Shown: piece by piece, positions 45,976 through 55,273 of the stretch
How positions within the stretch are numbered: position 1 is the first letter of the stretch
Layout of the letters: every line of letters begins with the position of its first letter
NCBI GenBank assembly: GCA_963846805.1
Contig: CAWJXH010000005.1
Coordinates: 186,001-250,000 of the forward strand
DNA from: Fen-1038 sp963846805
GTDB taxonomy: Bacteria > Chloroflexota > Anaerolineae > Anaerolineales > Villigracilaceae
DNA: 64,000 nt
Direction: 5' to 3'
Program-made: the position numbers and the translations under genes
The notes under the pieces: model-generated
Told to the model about the DNA's origin: nothing
Seen by the model: the letters and a program-made list of their open reading frames with translations, nothing else
Database searches by the model: none

Positions 45976-46024
45976 CCTGCCGACGACTGACAACCGACTA
46001 CCGACCACCGCCAACTGACCAACC
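45976..46024. repeat. Seven tandem 7-bp units before uvrA
   Basis: Units: CCTGCCG ACGACTG, then ACAACCG ACTACCG, ACCACCG CCAACTG, ACCAACC. Consensus ACNACYG. The repeat ends three bases before the uvrA start and no SD is seen. Confidence 0.7.
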
Positions 46025-46027
46025 ACC

Positions 46028-48992
46028 ATGTCCTCCAACGTCATTCGCGTCGTGGGCGCCCGCGTCCACAACCTGAAAAACATCACCGTCGAGATTCCGC
46101 GCGATAAGCTCGTCGTCATCACCGGCTTGTCCGGCTCCGGCAAGTCATCGCTTGCCTTCGATACCATCTTTGCCGAAGGACAGCGCCGTTATGTGGAATC
46201 CCTGTCGGCCTATGCCGCGCCAGTTCCTGGGTCAGATGGATAAGCCTGATGTAGATCACATCGACGGCCTGTCGCCGGCGGTGTCCATCGATCAGAAGGG
46301 CACGTCTCACAACCCGCGTTCCACGGTCGGGACTGTGACGGAGATCTACGACTATCTGCGCTTGCTGTTTGCGCGCGCCGGCATACCCCACTGCCCCATT
46401 TGCGGAAGGGAAGTCGTCCGTCAATCTGCGCAGGAAATCGTCGACGCCATTGAATCCCTTCCGGACGGCACACGGATCATGGTCCTCGCCCCTGTCGTGC
46501 GCGGGCGCAAGGGCACCTATCAGGCCGTTTTCGAGGAAATCCGCAAGGCCGGCTTTGCCCGCGCTCGTGTGGACGGGATCGTGCATTCGCTCGATGAGGA
46601 GATCAATCTCGATCGATACAAGCAGCATGACATTGATGCCGTTGTTGACCGGCTGGTGATCTCCAATGACGGAGTGGAGGAGGACAGGAAGTCGGCTCGT
46701 ACGCGTCTGACCGATTCGGTTGAGACCGCCTTGAAATTTGGCGAAGGTTTTCTAACCGTTTCGCCCCTTGATAATCCAAAATCTACAGGCGCAAATCGCA
46801 AATCGGCCGCGAATATCGATCCCCGGACTACCGGTAACGATCTCCATTTCTCGGAAAGACTTTCCTGCCCTGTGCACGGACTCAGCCTGCCCGAGATCGA
46901 GCCGCGGACGTTCTCGTTCAACACGCCGCATGGCGCTTGCCCCGAGTGTCAGGGACTGGGCAACAAGCTTGAAATCGACCCCGACCTGTTGATCCCGGAT
47001 AAGGAAGCTTCCCTGAACGACGGCGCCATAGTGGCCATGGAATGGAGCGGTCCAAAGGAAGAAGGCGGCTATTACTGGCAGTCGCTGCAAGCCGCCGCGC
47101 GCTTCTTCGGCGTTGACCTCGATAAGCCTGTCAAAGACCTGACGAACGAACAGCTCGACATTGTCTTGTACGGCACGCGCGGTAAGGAAATTCCGATCAA
47201 ATATAAGAGCGCCAAAGGACATGAGTTTACCTTCGCCCGTGATTATGAGGGCGTGGTCGGCAACCTTGAAAGACGCTACCGCGAAACCAACTCCGAATAC
47301 ATCCGTGAACGGATTACCGAATTTATGTCCGACAAGCCCTGCCCCACCTGCAAGGGCCAGCGCCTGCGTCCCGAAGCTATTGCTGTGACCGTGTCAGGCG
47401 CCAACATCATCGAAGTGACTTCCTGGCCTATTCTTCGCACCTTGGAATGGGTTGGCAGCCTGAGCGGGAGTAAGTCCGCGCTCACGAAACGGCAGCAGGC
47501 TGTGGCTGAACGCGTGATCAAGGAGATCAAATCCCGCCTCGGTTTCCTCGTGGATGTGGGACTTGATTATCTGACTCTCAACCGTTCCGCGGGTTCGCTT
47601 TCCGGCGGAGAGGCGCAGCGCATCCGGCTTGCCACACAGGTCGGCTCAAAGCTGGTCGGCGTCTTGTACGTGCTGGATGAGCCTTCCATCGGTCTGCATG
47701 CGCGCGACAATACGCGCCTGCTCAATACCCTGAAGGGCTTGCGTGATCTTGGCAACTCGGTTCTCGTCGTTGAGCACGACGACGAGACTATCCGCGCCGC
47801 TGATTGGATTGTTGACCTCGGCCCCGGCGCCGGGGAGCAGGGCGGCCGCATTATTGCGGAAGGGACCCCCAAAACCATCCAGGAGAATACCCATTCGCTC
47901 ACCGGGCAGTACCTGTCGGGACGCAAGCAGATTCCGGTCCCCGCAAAAAGGCGCGACGGCAATGGCAAAGCCTTGAAGATCGTGGAGGCCCGCGCCAACA
48001 ATCTGAAGGACCTGACGGTCAAGATTCCGCTCGGCAAGCTCGTTTGCATCACCGGTGTTTCCGGCAGCGGCAAGTCGACCTTGATGACCGAGGTACTGTA
48101 CAACTCTCTGGCGGCCAAGCTCATGGGCGCACGGACGATGGCCGGCGAGCACAAACGCATCGAAGGCATCGAGTATCTGGACAAGATTATCAACATCGAT
48201 CAATCGCCCATAGGCCGCACGCCGCGCTCGAACCCCGGAACTTATACCGGCATGTTCGACGAGATCCGCAGGCTGTTTGCCGAATTGCCCGAGAGCAAGG
48301 TCCGCGGCTACAAACCGGGCCGTTTTTCCTTTAACGTGCACGGCGGCCGCTGCGAAGCCTGTCAGGGGCAGGGTGAATTGCGTATCGAAATGCAGTTTCT
48401 GCCCGATGTGTATGTGCCTTGCGACGTGTGCCACGGCCGGCGATTCAATCGTGAGACTCTACAGGTGCAGTTCAAGGGCTATAGCATTGCCGATGTGCTC
48501 GACATGACGGTCGACCATGCGGCAGGTGAATTCGCCGCCTTCCCGGCGATGATGAACCGCTTGACCCTTTTGAACGAGGTCGGTCTCGGTTATGTGAAGC
48601 TCGGGCAGCCTGCCACCACCCTGAGCGGCGGCGAGGCTCAACGGGTGAAACTCGCCAAGGAACTCTCTCGCCGCGCTACCGGCCGCACCCTCTACGTCCT
48701 CGACGAACCCTCCGTCGGCCTGCATGCCGCGGACGTGCATAAGCTCATCGAGGTGCTGCAGCGTTTGGTTGACGCCGGCAACTCCGTGCTGATCATCGAG
48801 CATAACCTCGACATCATCAAAGTGGCCGACTGGCTTATTGATCTGGGGCCCGAGGGCGGCGACCGCGGCGGCGAGTTGGTCGCTGAGGGCTTGCCCGAAG
48901 ATGTGATGAAGATTAAGGACTCCTATACGGGACAATTTCTCAAGGAGCACCTAAAGCACTTTAACCGGCAGCGCCAGCTCGAGAAGCATTAG
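46028..48992 (+). CDS. uvrA: Excinuclease ABC subunit A, frame broken once
   Basis: Damage-recognition ATPase of nucleotide excision repair. The first 62 residues (Walker A GLSGSGKSS at 33-41, RRYVESLSAYA) are in one frame. From 46217 the +1 frame gives RQFLGQMDKPDVDHIDGLSPAVSIDQK through the zinc module (CPICGR; CPTCKG), a signature LSGGEAQRIRLA, the second Walker A GVSGSGKST, CEACQGQG, and LSGGEAQRVKLA near the end. One extra base in GCCGCGCCAG explains the break. Joined length about 987, a little above the usual size. Essential-type gene, so an overcall is far more likely than loss. Confidence 0.93.
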
Positions 48993-49198
48993 CGAGCCCG
49001 GGTCTCACACAGTTTGCTATTAGGTTAATCCCAGAACTATTTTGGCCAGCTTTTCGGCCGAGTATTCCACGACGTCCGTAAGACTTCGTGTAATCCGTGC
49101 GTTCCGTGTACCAATCGCCCCGTTCCCCAAATACATAAAGTTCAGGTAGAATCTCTGCGACGCGCCTGTGCCTTCTGCGCGCCGCAGAGGAGAATTTC

Positions 49199-49960
49199 AT
49201 GGACAACAAAGGGTCCACCGGCAATATCCTGGCTTCCTATCGCAAAAAGCGGCAACAAAGCAATACTCTCTTCGTCTACGGAGCCGCTGGCTTGCTCGTG
49301 CTTGCCGGATTGGCGCTGCTGATCATCTGGGTGACGGGTCCTAGTAAACCCTTTAACGGACTTTTTGCCACTGTAACGCCTACTCCCACTCTGACCTTCA
49401 CCCCTACCCTGACGTCCACCCCGACCGTAACGCCAACGATTACGCCCACGGTAACTGATACCGCCACCGTAACGCCTTCGGGCCCCTTCCTTTATACGGT
49501 TCAGGAAGGCGATTACCTGACCTCGATTGCCAAGAAATTCAATCTGGGAGCCGATGGCATCCCCCTCATCCTGCTGCTTAATCCTTATGACGCCACCAAA
49601 GGTACCGGAATTGACCCGGCGACGCAGGTCGTTTATCCCGGCGAGCAAATCTTCATCCCGAATCCTGATCTGAAGCTCCCCACGCCCACTCCGATCCCTC
49701 CGAACCTGGCCAGAGGCACGCTGGTCAACTACCTGGTGCAGTCCGGCGATTCCCTGGCGGGCATCGCCTCGGAATTCAACAGCTCCGTGGACGCTATAGT
49801 GAAGCAGAACAACCTTGCCGATGCCAATGCCATCCAGGTGGGTCAGACTCTGCAGATTCCCGTCAACATTGTTACTCCCACCGCCACCCGTCCTCCTACA
49901 AGCACGCCGCGTACGCCTTTGCCGCCCGGCACGCCAACTGCCGCGCCGTCAACTCCATAG
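49199..49960 (+). CDS. Membrane-anchored protein with two LysM domains
   Basis: 253 residues. Short cytosolic N-terminus, one membrane helix (about 23-43, LFVYGAAGLLVLAGLALLIIWV), then a Thr/Pro-rich linker, LysM 1 (about 98-160: YTVQEGDYLTSIAKKFNL), a short Pro linker, LysM 2 (about 178-222: YLVQSGDSLAGIASEFNSSVDAIVKQNNL) and a Pro/Thr tail. Would bind peptidoglycan or a similar glycan outside the membrane. SD GCAGAGGAG before ATG 49199. Confidence 0.9.
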   Translation: MDNKGSTGNILASYRKKRQQSNTLFVYGAAGLLVLAGLALLIIWVTGPSKPFNGLFATVTPTPTLTFTPTLTSTPTVTPTITPTVTDTATVTPSGPFLYTVQEGDYLTSIAKKFNLGADGIPLILLLNPYDATKGTGIDPATQVVYPGEQIFIPNPDLKLPTPTPIPPNLARGTLVNYLVQSGDSLAGIASEFNSSVDAIVKQNNLADANAIQVGQTLQIPVNIVTPTATRPPTSTPRTPLPPGTPTAAPSTP

Positions 49961-49974
49961 CACGTACCCACAGA

Positions 49975-50015
49975 TCACAGACATCGGAGTTCTTGAAGAC
50001 CTCCGATGTCTGTGA
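49975..50015 (+). terminator. Terminator hairpin after the LysM gene
   Basis: TCACAGACATCGGAG, an 11-base loop, CTCCGATGTCTGTGA. No U-run, but placed 15 bases after the stop codon. Confidence 0.6.
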
Positions 50016-50077
50016 GTGATGCTAGACAAAAATCCACGGCTCATGTACAATTCCGCTCTGCGTGTCTAAGAGAATAC

Positions 50078-50128
50078 CCGAAATTGAACATGGTCGGGGT
50101 GTTCTCCCCCGACCATGTTCAATTTCGG
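50078..50128. repeat. Perfect hairpin, 22-bp stem, in the rpsT leader
   Basis: Arms begin CCGAAATTGAACATGG and end CCATGTTCAATTTCGG with GGGG/CCCC inside. It stops 6 bases before the GGAGG of rpsT, so if transcribed it lies in the 5' UTR and could affect S20 translation. Confidence 0.8.
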
Positions 50129-50147
50129 AATCCTTGGAGGCAAGGCT

Positions 50148-50579
50148 TTGGCTAATATCAAGTCACAGATCAAACGTAATCGTCAGAACGAGAAGCGCCG
50201 TCTGCGCAATCGCGATTTCCGCGGCGCGGCTCGCACTGCGGTCAAAGACGCGCGTGCTTCACTCGAAAGTGGGCAGGAAACACAGGCTTCCGTGATGGCG
50301 GCCGTGAGTTCGCTCGACAAGGCGGCGCAGATGGGCGCCGTTCACCCGCGGAACGCAGCCCGGCGCAAGGGTCGTCTCATGAAACGCCTGAGTGCCATGG
50401 GCCTGCTGCCAAAAGCGTCAAAGCTTGAATCCGCTCCTGCCGTGGTCGAGGCGAGGCAACAGAAGCCTGCGAAGGCTGAGAAGGAAGTCAAGGCCAAAGC
50501 GGAGCCCGCGAAGAAATCCGCCCCCAGGAAGTCGGCTGAGAAGAAGCCGGCGGCCAAAAAGACCGCCGCCAAGAAGTAA
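50148..50579 (+). CDS. rpsT: 30S ribosomal protein S20 with long basic tail
   Basis: Small-subunit assembly protein binding 16S rRNA. TTG 50148 is chosen: GGAGG lies 8 bases upstream and the product begins as usual, ANIKSQIKRNRQNEKRRLRNR. The core (about 85 residues) includes AAVSSLDKAAQMGAVHPRNAARRKGRLMKRL. Beyond the normal end is a 50-residue Ala/Lys/Pro-rich tail (KKSAPRKSAEKKPAAKK), a lineage-specific extension. Followed by a classic terminator. Confidence 0.93.
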   Translation: MANIKSQIKRNRQNEKRRLRNRDFRGAARTAVKDARASLESGQETQASVMAAVSSLDKAAQMGAVHPRNAARRKGRLMKRLSAMGLLPKASKLESAPAVVEARQQKPAKAEKEVKAKAEPAKKSAPRKSAEKKPAAKKTAAKK

Positions 50580-50601
50580 GCCAATACGTTTCTGTCGTCA
50601 G

Positions 50602-50632
50602 AAGCGGGAGCCTTGTGCTCCCGCTTTTTTGT
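50602..50632 (+). terminator. Rho-independent terminator of rpsT
   Basis: AAGCGGGAGC, loop CTTGT, GCTCCCGC then TTTTTTG. Confidence 0.93.
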
Positions 50633-50703
50633 TTCCGCCGCGTTCCTCCGGTTTCATCGTTCACTCTTCATCCTCATCACAATCCTCATCCTTCCTGGCG
50701 CGG

Positions 50704-50787
50704 GTCACAGCTCACTGGTCCCTGATTACTGTTCACTGGTTACTGATTACTGTTCACTGGTTACTGGTTAGTGTTCACTGGCCCCTG
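50704..50787. repeat. Twelve tandem 7-bp units (NTTACTG type) before argS
   Basis: Includes ATTACTG TTCACTG, GTTACTG ATTACTG, TTCACTG GTTACTG in register. Same unit family as 59584-59758. Confidence 0.75.
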
Positions 50788-50831
50788 TCAACCGCCTCTC
50801 GGCCGAGGCCGGGCCACCTGATTCCGAATGA

Positions 50832-50837
50832 TATAAT
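50832..50837 (+). promoter_or_regulatory. -10 element, near-leaderless promoter of argS
   Basis: TATAAT ends seven bases before ATG 50845, with no SD between. Confidence 0.5.
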
Positions 50838-50844
50838 CCCCTCG

Positions 50845-52653
50845 ATGTTTGAAAACGAACAGGGAATCATCGAAGAAAAAATTGGCCTCTACGCCGCACA
50901 GAATGACATTCCACTGGCCGACTTGAAATGGTCGGCCATCCCCTTCAGTGGTGAATGGGGAATGTCGACTTCTTTTTTTGCGACGGCGGCTGCGGAGGCC
51001 CGTTCCGGAAAAAAGATATCCGTGCCGCAGCGCGCACAGGAGATCGCAGGGCAGGTTCGGCAAAACATTGGGGCAATCCGGGGAATCAGTCACGTCGAAG
51101 CGGTGAACGGTTACCTAAATTTCTACTTCACCACGTCCGTTTACGCTCTCCGCGTTGTGGACGAAGTCCTGGCTTCCGGCGCGGATTTCGGGCGGGGCGC
51201 TCCCAGGAACGAGCGCGTGATGGTCGAATATGCCCAGCCCAATACGCATCATTCGTTTCACATTGGCCATGCTCGGACAACTCTTCTGGGCGAATCTCTG
51301 GCCCGCATTGTGGAATTCGCCGGCTTCGAAACGATTCGTGCTTCCTATCCGGGCGATATTGGGCTGGGCGTCATTACCATCCTATGGGCCTACGACAAAT
51401 TCTACAAAGGACAGGAACCCCAGGGTGTGCATGCGCGCGGCCAATGGTTACTTAAGATCTATGCAGAGGCCACCGCCCTGCTCGAGCCCACGGATGACGA
51501 GACTCCCGCAGAGAAGGCTCGCCGCGTGGCCTACGACGCCGAACGCCGCGAGATGTATCGGAAGTGGGATGCAGGCGATAAATACGTTCGCGATCTTTGG
51601 CTCAAAACACGTGAATGGAGCCTCGAGGAGCTTCGCGAAATACTGCGCATGTTGGACGTCAAGATCGATGTGTGGTTCTTCGAAAGCGAAGTGGACGAGC
51701 CCTCCAAAGCCATCGTGGATGAGTTGATCCAGCGGGGCATAGCCGAGGATGAACGGCCTCAAGGCGGTCCGGTTATCGTCAAGATCGATGAGAAGCTGGG
51801 CCTCTCCAGGGAAAAGTATCGCACCGCGGTCATCCTGCGCAATGATGGCACCACGCTGTACCTCACCAAGGATTTGGCGCTGGCGAAGGACAAGTTCGAA
51901 AAATACAAGGTGGATCGCTCCATCTATGTAGTCGACACGCGCCAAAGCCTGCACTTCCAGCAGGCCTTCAAGATTCTTGAATTGTGGGGATTCAAGCAGG
52001 CGAAGAAATGCTATCATCTTAGCTACGGATTCATCACCCTGCCCGAAGGTGCGATGTCGGCTCGCCGCGGCCGCGTGGTTCTGTTCATGGACGTCGCGGA
52101 TGAGGCTGTTCGGCGCGTTCTTGCCGTGGAGTCGGAAAAAGCTCCCGACCTGTCGCCATCTGAACGGGAGCGTATTGCCAGGCAGATTGGGTTGGGCGCG
52201 CTCGCCTACTCCATCCTCTCCGTTGACAATAGCAAAGACATTGTCTTCGATATGGACACAGCCCTCAGCTTCGACGGCCACACCGGGCCGTACATCCAGA
52301 ACGCACATGTGCGCGCCAACTCCATCTTGAAGAGGGCCAACGCCGCATCTTCCGATCCGCCACACGCCGATTTTGACTACGACCTCGATCCCCACGAAAT
52401 TCAATTGATTGAATTGATGGCGCGCTTCCCCGGGACCGTGCAGCAGGCCGCGGATGAGTATCGCCCGTTATTGATGGCGACCTATGCCTATGATCTTGCT
52501 AATGCCTTCCATTCGTTCTACCACGCGGTGCCGGTAATTCAGGCGGAGGTTCCCGCCATTCGAGCGGCTCGCCTGCGCCTGGTGGCCGCGGCCCGGCAGA
52601 CCATCGCGACCTCGCTGCGCCTTTTGGACATCCAGGCGCCCGAAGTCATGTGA
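50845..52653 (+). CDS. argS: Arginine-tRNA ligase
   Basis: Class I aminoacyl-tRNA synthetase charging tRNA-Arg. N-terminal additional domain (about 1-115), class I HIGH at 139-142 (FHIGHARTTLL), a Rossmann core with EVDEPSK and ILRNDGTTLYLTKDLALA, a KMSKS-like loop written MSARRG (GAMSARRGRVVL), and a DALR anticodon-binding domain at the C-terminus (TYAYDLANAFHSFYHAVPV). 602 residues. ATG 50845 sits seven bases after a TATAAT box; the longer upstream frame would cross the repeat and rpsT end and is rejected. Confidence 0.95.
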   Translation: MFENEQGIIEEKIGLYAAQNDIPLADLKWSAIPFSGEWGMSTSFFATAAAEARSGKKISVPQRAQEIAGQVRQNIGAIRGISHVEAVNGYLNFYFTTSVYALRVVDEVLASGADFGRGAPRNERVMVEYAQPNTHHSFHIGHARTTLLGESLARIVEFAGFETIRASYPGDIGLGVITILWAYDKFYKGQEPQGVHARGQWLLKIYAEATALLEPTDDETPAEKARRVAYDAERREMYRKWDAGDKYVRDLWLKTREWSLEELREILRMLDVKIDVWFFESEVDEPSKAIVDELIQRGIAEDERPQGGPVIVKIDEKLGLSREKYRTAVILRNDGTTLYLTKDLALAKDKFEKYKVDRSIYVVDTRQSLHFQQAFKILELWGFKQAKKCYHLSYGFITLPEGAMSARRGRVVLFMDVADEAVRRVLAVESEKAPDLSPSERERIARQIGLGALAYSILSVDNSKDIVFDMDTALSFDGHTGPYIQNAHVRANSILKRANAASSDPPHADFDYDLDPHEIQLIELMARFPGTVQQAADEYRPLLMATYAYDLANAFHSFYHAVPVIQAEVPAIRAARLRLVAAARQTIATSLRLLDIQAPEVM

Positions 52654-52860
52654 TTGGAATATAATTTCGTCTCGTCGTCTTGCACCCTGTCCGAGACAGC
52701 AACCGGGCAATGGGGATGCGCAGCGTGATTTAGCCTGCGCATGCCCATTTTCCGAACGCGCAGGTGTCCTTCCTGCCCGGAATTTTCTCCTGCGTTTCCT
52801 TTCAGGAAGCACGGGCTGTCACCGGAGATAAGTAGTTTCGCCTTTTGGCGCTTTTGGGCA
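52654..52860 (+). ncRNA. Candidate structured RNA with nested stems
   Basis: TATAAT at 52660-52665, then nested pairing: GACAGC (52695) with GCTGTC (52815); CCGGGCA (52703) with TGCCCGG (52774); ATGGGGATGCGCAG (52710) with CTGCGCATGCCCAT (52735), one mismatch. A small TTCCT-TTC-AGGAA hairpin lies on the 3' side, then CGCC-TTTT-GGCG followed by CTTTTG. About 185 nt, the size of 6S RNA, but I do not recognise a consensus. It may instead be the leader of the downstream GTPase gene. Confidence 0.45.
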
Positions 52861-53075
52861 TCACAGCCCCAGAAGTGATGTGACGTGATGGCGTTTTGCC
52901 ATTGCGAAAATCAGCGAGATCCTGCCACCGGATCGAGTAATACGGCTTTCCCTGGCGCCATTGCAGAGAATCACCTTTGAAGCGCGGGTGATTCTTCGTG
53001 GAGCAGTTTCAGGTCTGCGCCGCCGCTGCCGCACCCTCCCGCTGAAATTCATCTTTTCTGTCAAGGAGAAACTGT

Positions 53076-54401
53076 ATGTCCCCCATCCGCACAATCATCA
53101 TGGGCGCCGCCGGCCGCGACTTCCACAACTTCAACACCTTTTTTCGGGGTAACAAGGATTATGAGGTGGTGGCATTTACCGCCACCCAGATTCCCGATAT
53201 CGAGGGCCGCCTCTATCCCCGGGAATTGGCCGGAGACCTGTACCCCAAAGGCATCCCGATCTTCGCTGAAGATGAATTATCTGACTTGATCCGCAAGCAT
53301 AAGGTCGAGCAGGTTGTCTTTGCCTACAGCGATGTTCCGCATGAGGTGGTCATGCACAAGGCATCGCTGGTCAACGCCTGCGGCGCGGATTTCCGCCTGA
53401 TGGGCACGAAGTACACACAGATCAAGTCCACGAAGCCGGTGGTGTCGGTTTGTGCGGTCCGCACCGGTTCCGGCAAGAGCCAGACCACGCGCCGGGTCTC
53501 TCTTGCCTTGCGAGACATGGGCTATAAGGTCGCTGCCATCCGTCACCCCATGCCATACGGAAATCTCGTGCGTCAGGAAGTCCAGCGTTTTGCCGACTAC
53601 GACGATCTGGATGAACAAGAGACCACCATCGAAGAGCGCGAGGAATACGAGCCGCACATCGACAATGGGGTCATCGTGTACGCCGGTGTGGACTACGAGA
53701 AAATTGTTCGAGCTGCCGAGAAGGAAGTGGATATTGTCCTGTGGGACGGCGGCAACAACGATTTCCCCTTCTATGTCTCTGATTTCCAGATCGTCGTCGC
53801 CGATCCGCATCGTGCCGGCCATGAGACCCGCTACTATCCCGGTGAGACCAACGTTCGTCTCGCGGATGTCTTCGTCATCAACAAGGTGGACACCGCCGAT
53901 CCCGATAAGGTGATCGCCGTTCGCGAGAGCTTGCGCAAACTGAACCCCACGGCCATTCAAATTGAAGCCGCCTCTCCCCTTTTCGTCGACGACCCCGAGG
54001 CCATCCGCGGCAAACGCGTTCTCGTGATTGAGGATGGGCCCACGTTGACACATGGCGAGATGGCCTATGGCGCCGGCTTCGTTGCCGCGCGCCGCTTCGG
54101 CGCTTCCGAGATTGTTGATCCTCGGCCCTTCGCCGTCAAATCCATCGCGGCCACCTACCAGAAATATCCGAAGACCGGTCCGATCCTGCCGGCCATGGGC
54201 TACGGCGAAGCGCAGATGAAAGACCTCGAAGCCACAATTAATGCCTCCGATGTGGACCTGGTCATCGTGGGCACGCCCATTGACCTGACGCGCGTCATCA
54301 AGCTCAAGAAGCCCTATCAGCGCGTGCGCTATGAATTGCAGGAGTTGGGTCAGCCCACCTTGGCGGATTTGCTGCAAAAGAAATTCGGCAGGAAGAAATA
54401 G
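53076..54401 (+). CDS. Cyclic-2,3-diphosphoglycerate-synthetase-like GTPase
   Basis: 441 residues. N-terminal Rossmann-like part (IIMGAAGRDFHNFNTFFRGN), then a P-loop domain with VRTGSGKSQTTRR near residue 128, EEREEYEPHI, LWDGGNNDFPF and a GTPase-like NKVD in VFVINKVDTAD. The family name comes from the archaeal enzyme that makes cyclic 2,3-diphosphoglycerate. Bacterial members lack a proven role, so the product is uncertain. SD CAAGGAGAAA before ATG 53076; ends with a clear hairpin. Confidence 0.88.
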   Translation: MSPIRTIIMGAAGRDFHNFNTFFRGNKDYEVVAFTATQIPDIEGRLYPRELAGDLYPKGIPIFAEDELSDLIRKHKVEQVVFAYSDVPHEVVMHKASLVNACGADFRLMGTKYTQIKSTKPVVSVCAVRTGSGKSQTTRRVSLALRDMGYKVAAIRHPMPYGNLVRQEVQRFADYDDLDEQETTIEEREEYEPHIDNGVIVYAGVDYEKIVRAAEKEVDIVLWDGGNNDFPFYVSDFQIVVADPHRAGHETRYYPGETNVRLADVFVINKVDTADPDKVIAVRESLRKLNPTAIQIEAASPLFVDDPEAIRGKRVLVIEDGPTLTHGEMAYGAGFVAARRFGASEIVDPRPFAVKSIAATYQKYPKTGPILPAMGYGEAQMKDLEATINASDVDLVIVGTPIDLTRVIKLKKPYQRVRYELQELGQPTLADLLQKKFGRKK

Positions 54402-54431
54402 TTGCTGCTTGCTCCCTTTGTTTCGAGCGTC

Positions 54432-54468
54432 CGAAAAAAGGACATGCGCGGGGCGCATGTCCTTTTCG
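54432..54468 (+). terminator. Bidirectional terminator hairpin
   Basis: AAAAGGACATGCGC, short G-rich loop, GCGCATGTCCTTTT. Lies between the convergent GTPase and hemerythrin-like genes. Confidence 0.85.
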
Positions 54469-54510
54469 CTCTACTCAGCTCAGTCGACTTACCAGGACTG
54501 GCTCGGGATT

Positions 54511-55068
54511 TCACTGCCAGTTGACGACTTCCGCCTGCATCATTGTGATTATTTGCGAGTACGTCTCCAGCGAGGTCGAGTTGTTATCCTGCGCGGTTAT
54601 GCGGTTCAGGCTCTCCTCCACTTTTTCCTCGTCTTCGGAAGACAGTGTTTGTTCAAGCAGGGGATGGATCAGCCCCTTCAGCCGGTCGAAATGCTTACGC
54701 ATAAGGCCTGTGTATTCGCTTGTAGCCCAAATCGCCCCCGCCCGGCCTTCGTCATGGCCGCCTTCCCAATCCTTCGTTGCCTCGTGCAGCATCTTGCTAA
54801 TTTCAATGCTTTTTTGATGTTCCAGGCGCATACTGCCTACGGCGCCTTCGTCCGCAGGAAAGCCGGACTCTTCGAGCGCATGCAGAACAACTTCTTCTTT
54901 CTTGAAGTATTGCGGCTCAAGATAGTCCTGGATGAACGAGCACGCCATGATGAAGAACCCCGGACGGGCTGACAGGCTGCGGCCAGCAACAACTAACCCG
55001 CTGCTGAGCACGGCTAGGAAACGGCTGACGAGATCTTCGTCCGAGCTTAGGTTTTGTATGATTTTCAT
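54511..55068 (-). CDS. Hemerythrin-like HHE-domain protein
   Basis: 185 residues, all helical. Segment YFKKEEVVLHALEESGFP and RLEHQKSIEISKMLHEATKDW then YTGLMRKHFDRLKGLIHPLLEQTLSSEDEEKVEESLNRI follows the four-helix hemerythrin pattern (E, H, H, E). The early His residues of the first two helices, usually HH-x-x-E-E, are replaced here by QYFKKEE, so the di-iron site may be incomplete. Function unknown (oxygen, NO or iron handling in relatives). Confidence 0.7.
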   Translation of the reverse strand: MKIIQNLSSDEDLVSRFLAVLSSGLVVAGRSLSARPGFFIMACSFIQDYLEPQYFKKEEVVLHALEESGFPADEGAVGSMRLEHQKSIEISKMLHEATKDWEGGHDEGRAGAIWATSEYTGLMRKHFDRLKGLIHPLLEQTLSSEDEEKVEESLNRITAQDNNSTSLETYSQIITMMQAEVVNWQ

Positions 55069-55273
55069 CGCAACCCTTTGTCAGCGCCCGTTGGTGAACA
55101 CGGCGAATTGCGAACCACAAATTAGCCCACTGGTCATCTGGTGTTAGGCGGAGTATATCACCTCGCCCGCCTCCCGGCGTTGGCCGGATTTGCATGAGAC
55201 TGCTCCATGTCTGATTCACTCGCGGAAAAGCAGGCTTGAGTTCCCCCGAATCGCCGTCTTGTTGGCAGACGGC

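Larger units (their letters stand above)
45655..46027. other. Intergenic region with a long hairpin and heptamer repeats
   Basis: 373 bp before uvrA, without a gene. It holds the hairpin at 45755-45805, a TATAAT at about 45902 and the 7-bp-unit repeat at 45976-46024. Confidence 0.6.

Noticed and set aside
50392..50844. Upstream extension of argS through rpsT and the heptamer repeat
   Set aside because: It reads rpsT out of frame and the repeat; ATG 50845 with adjacent TATAAT gives a normal ArgRS.
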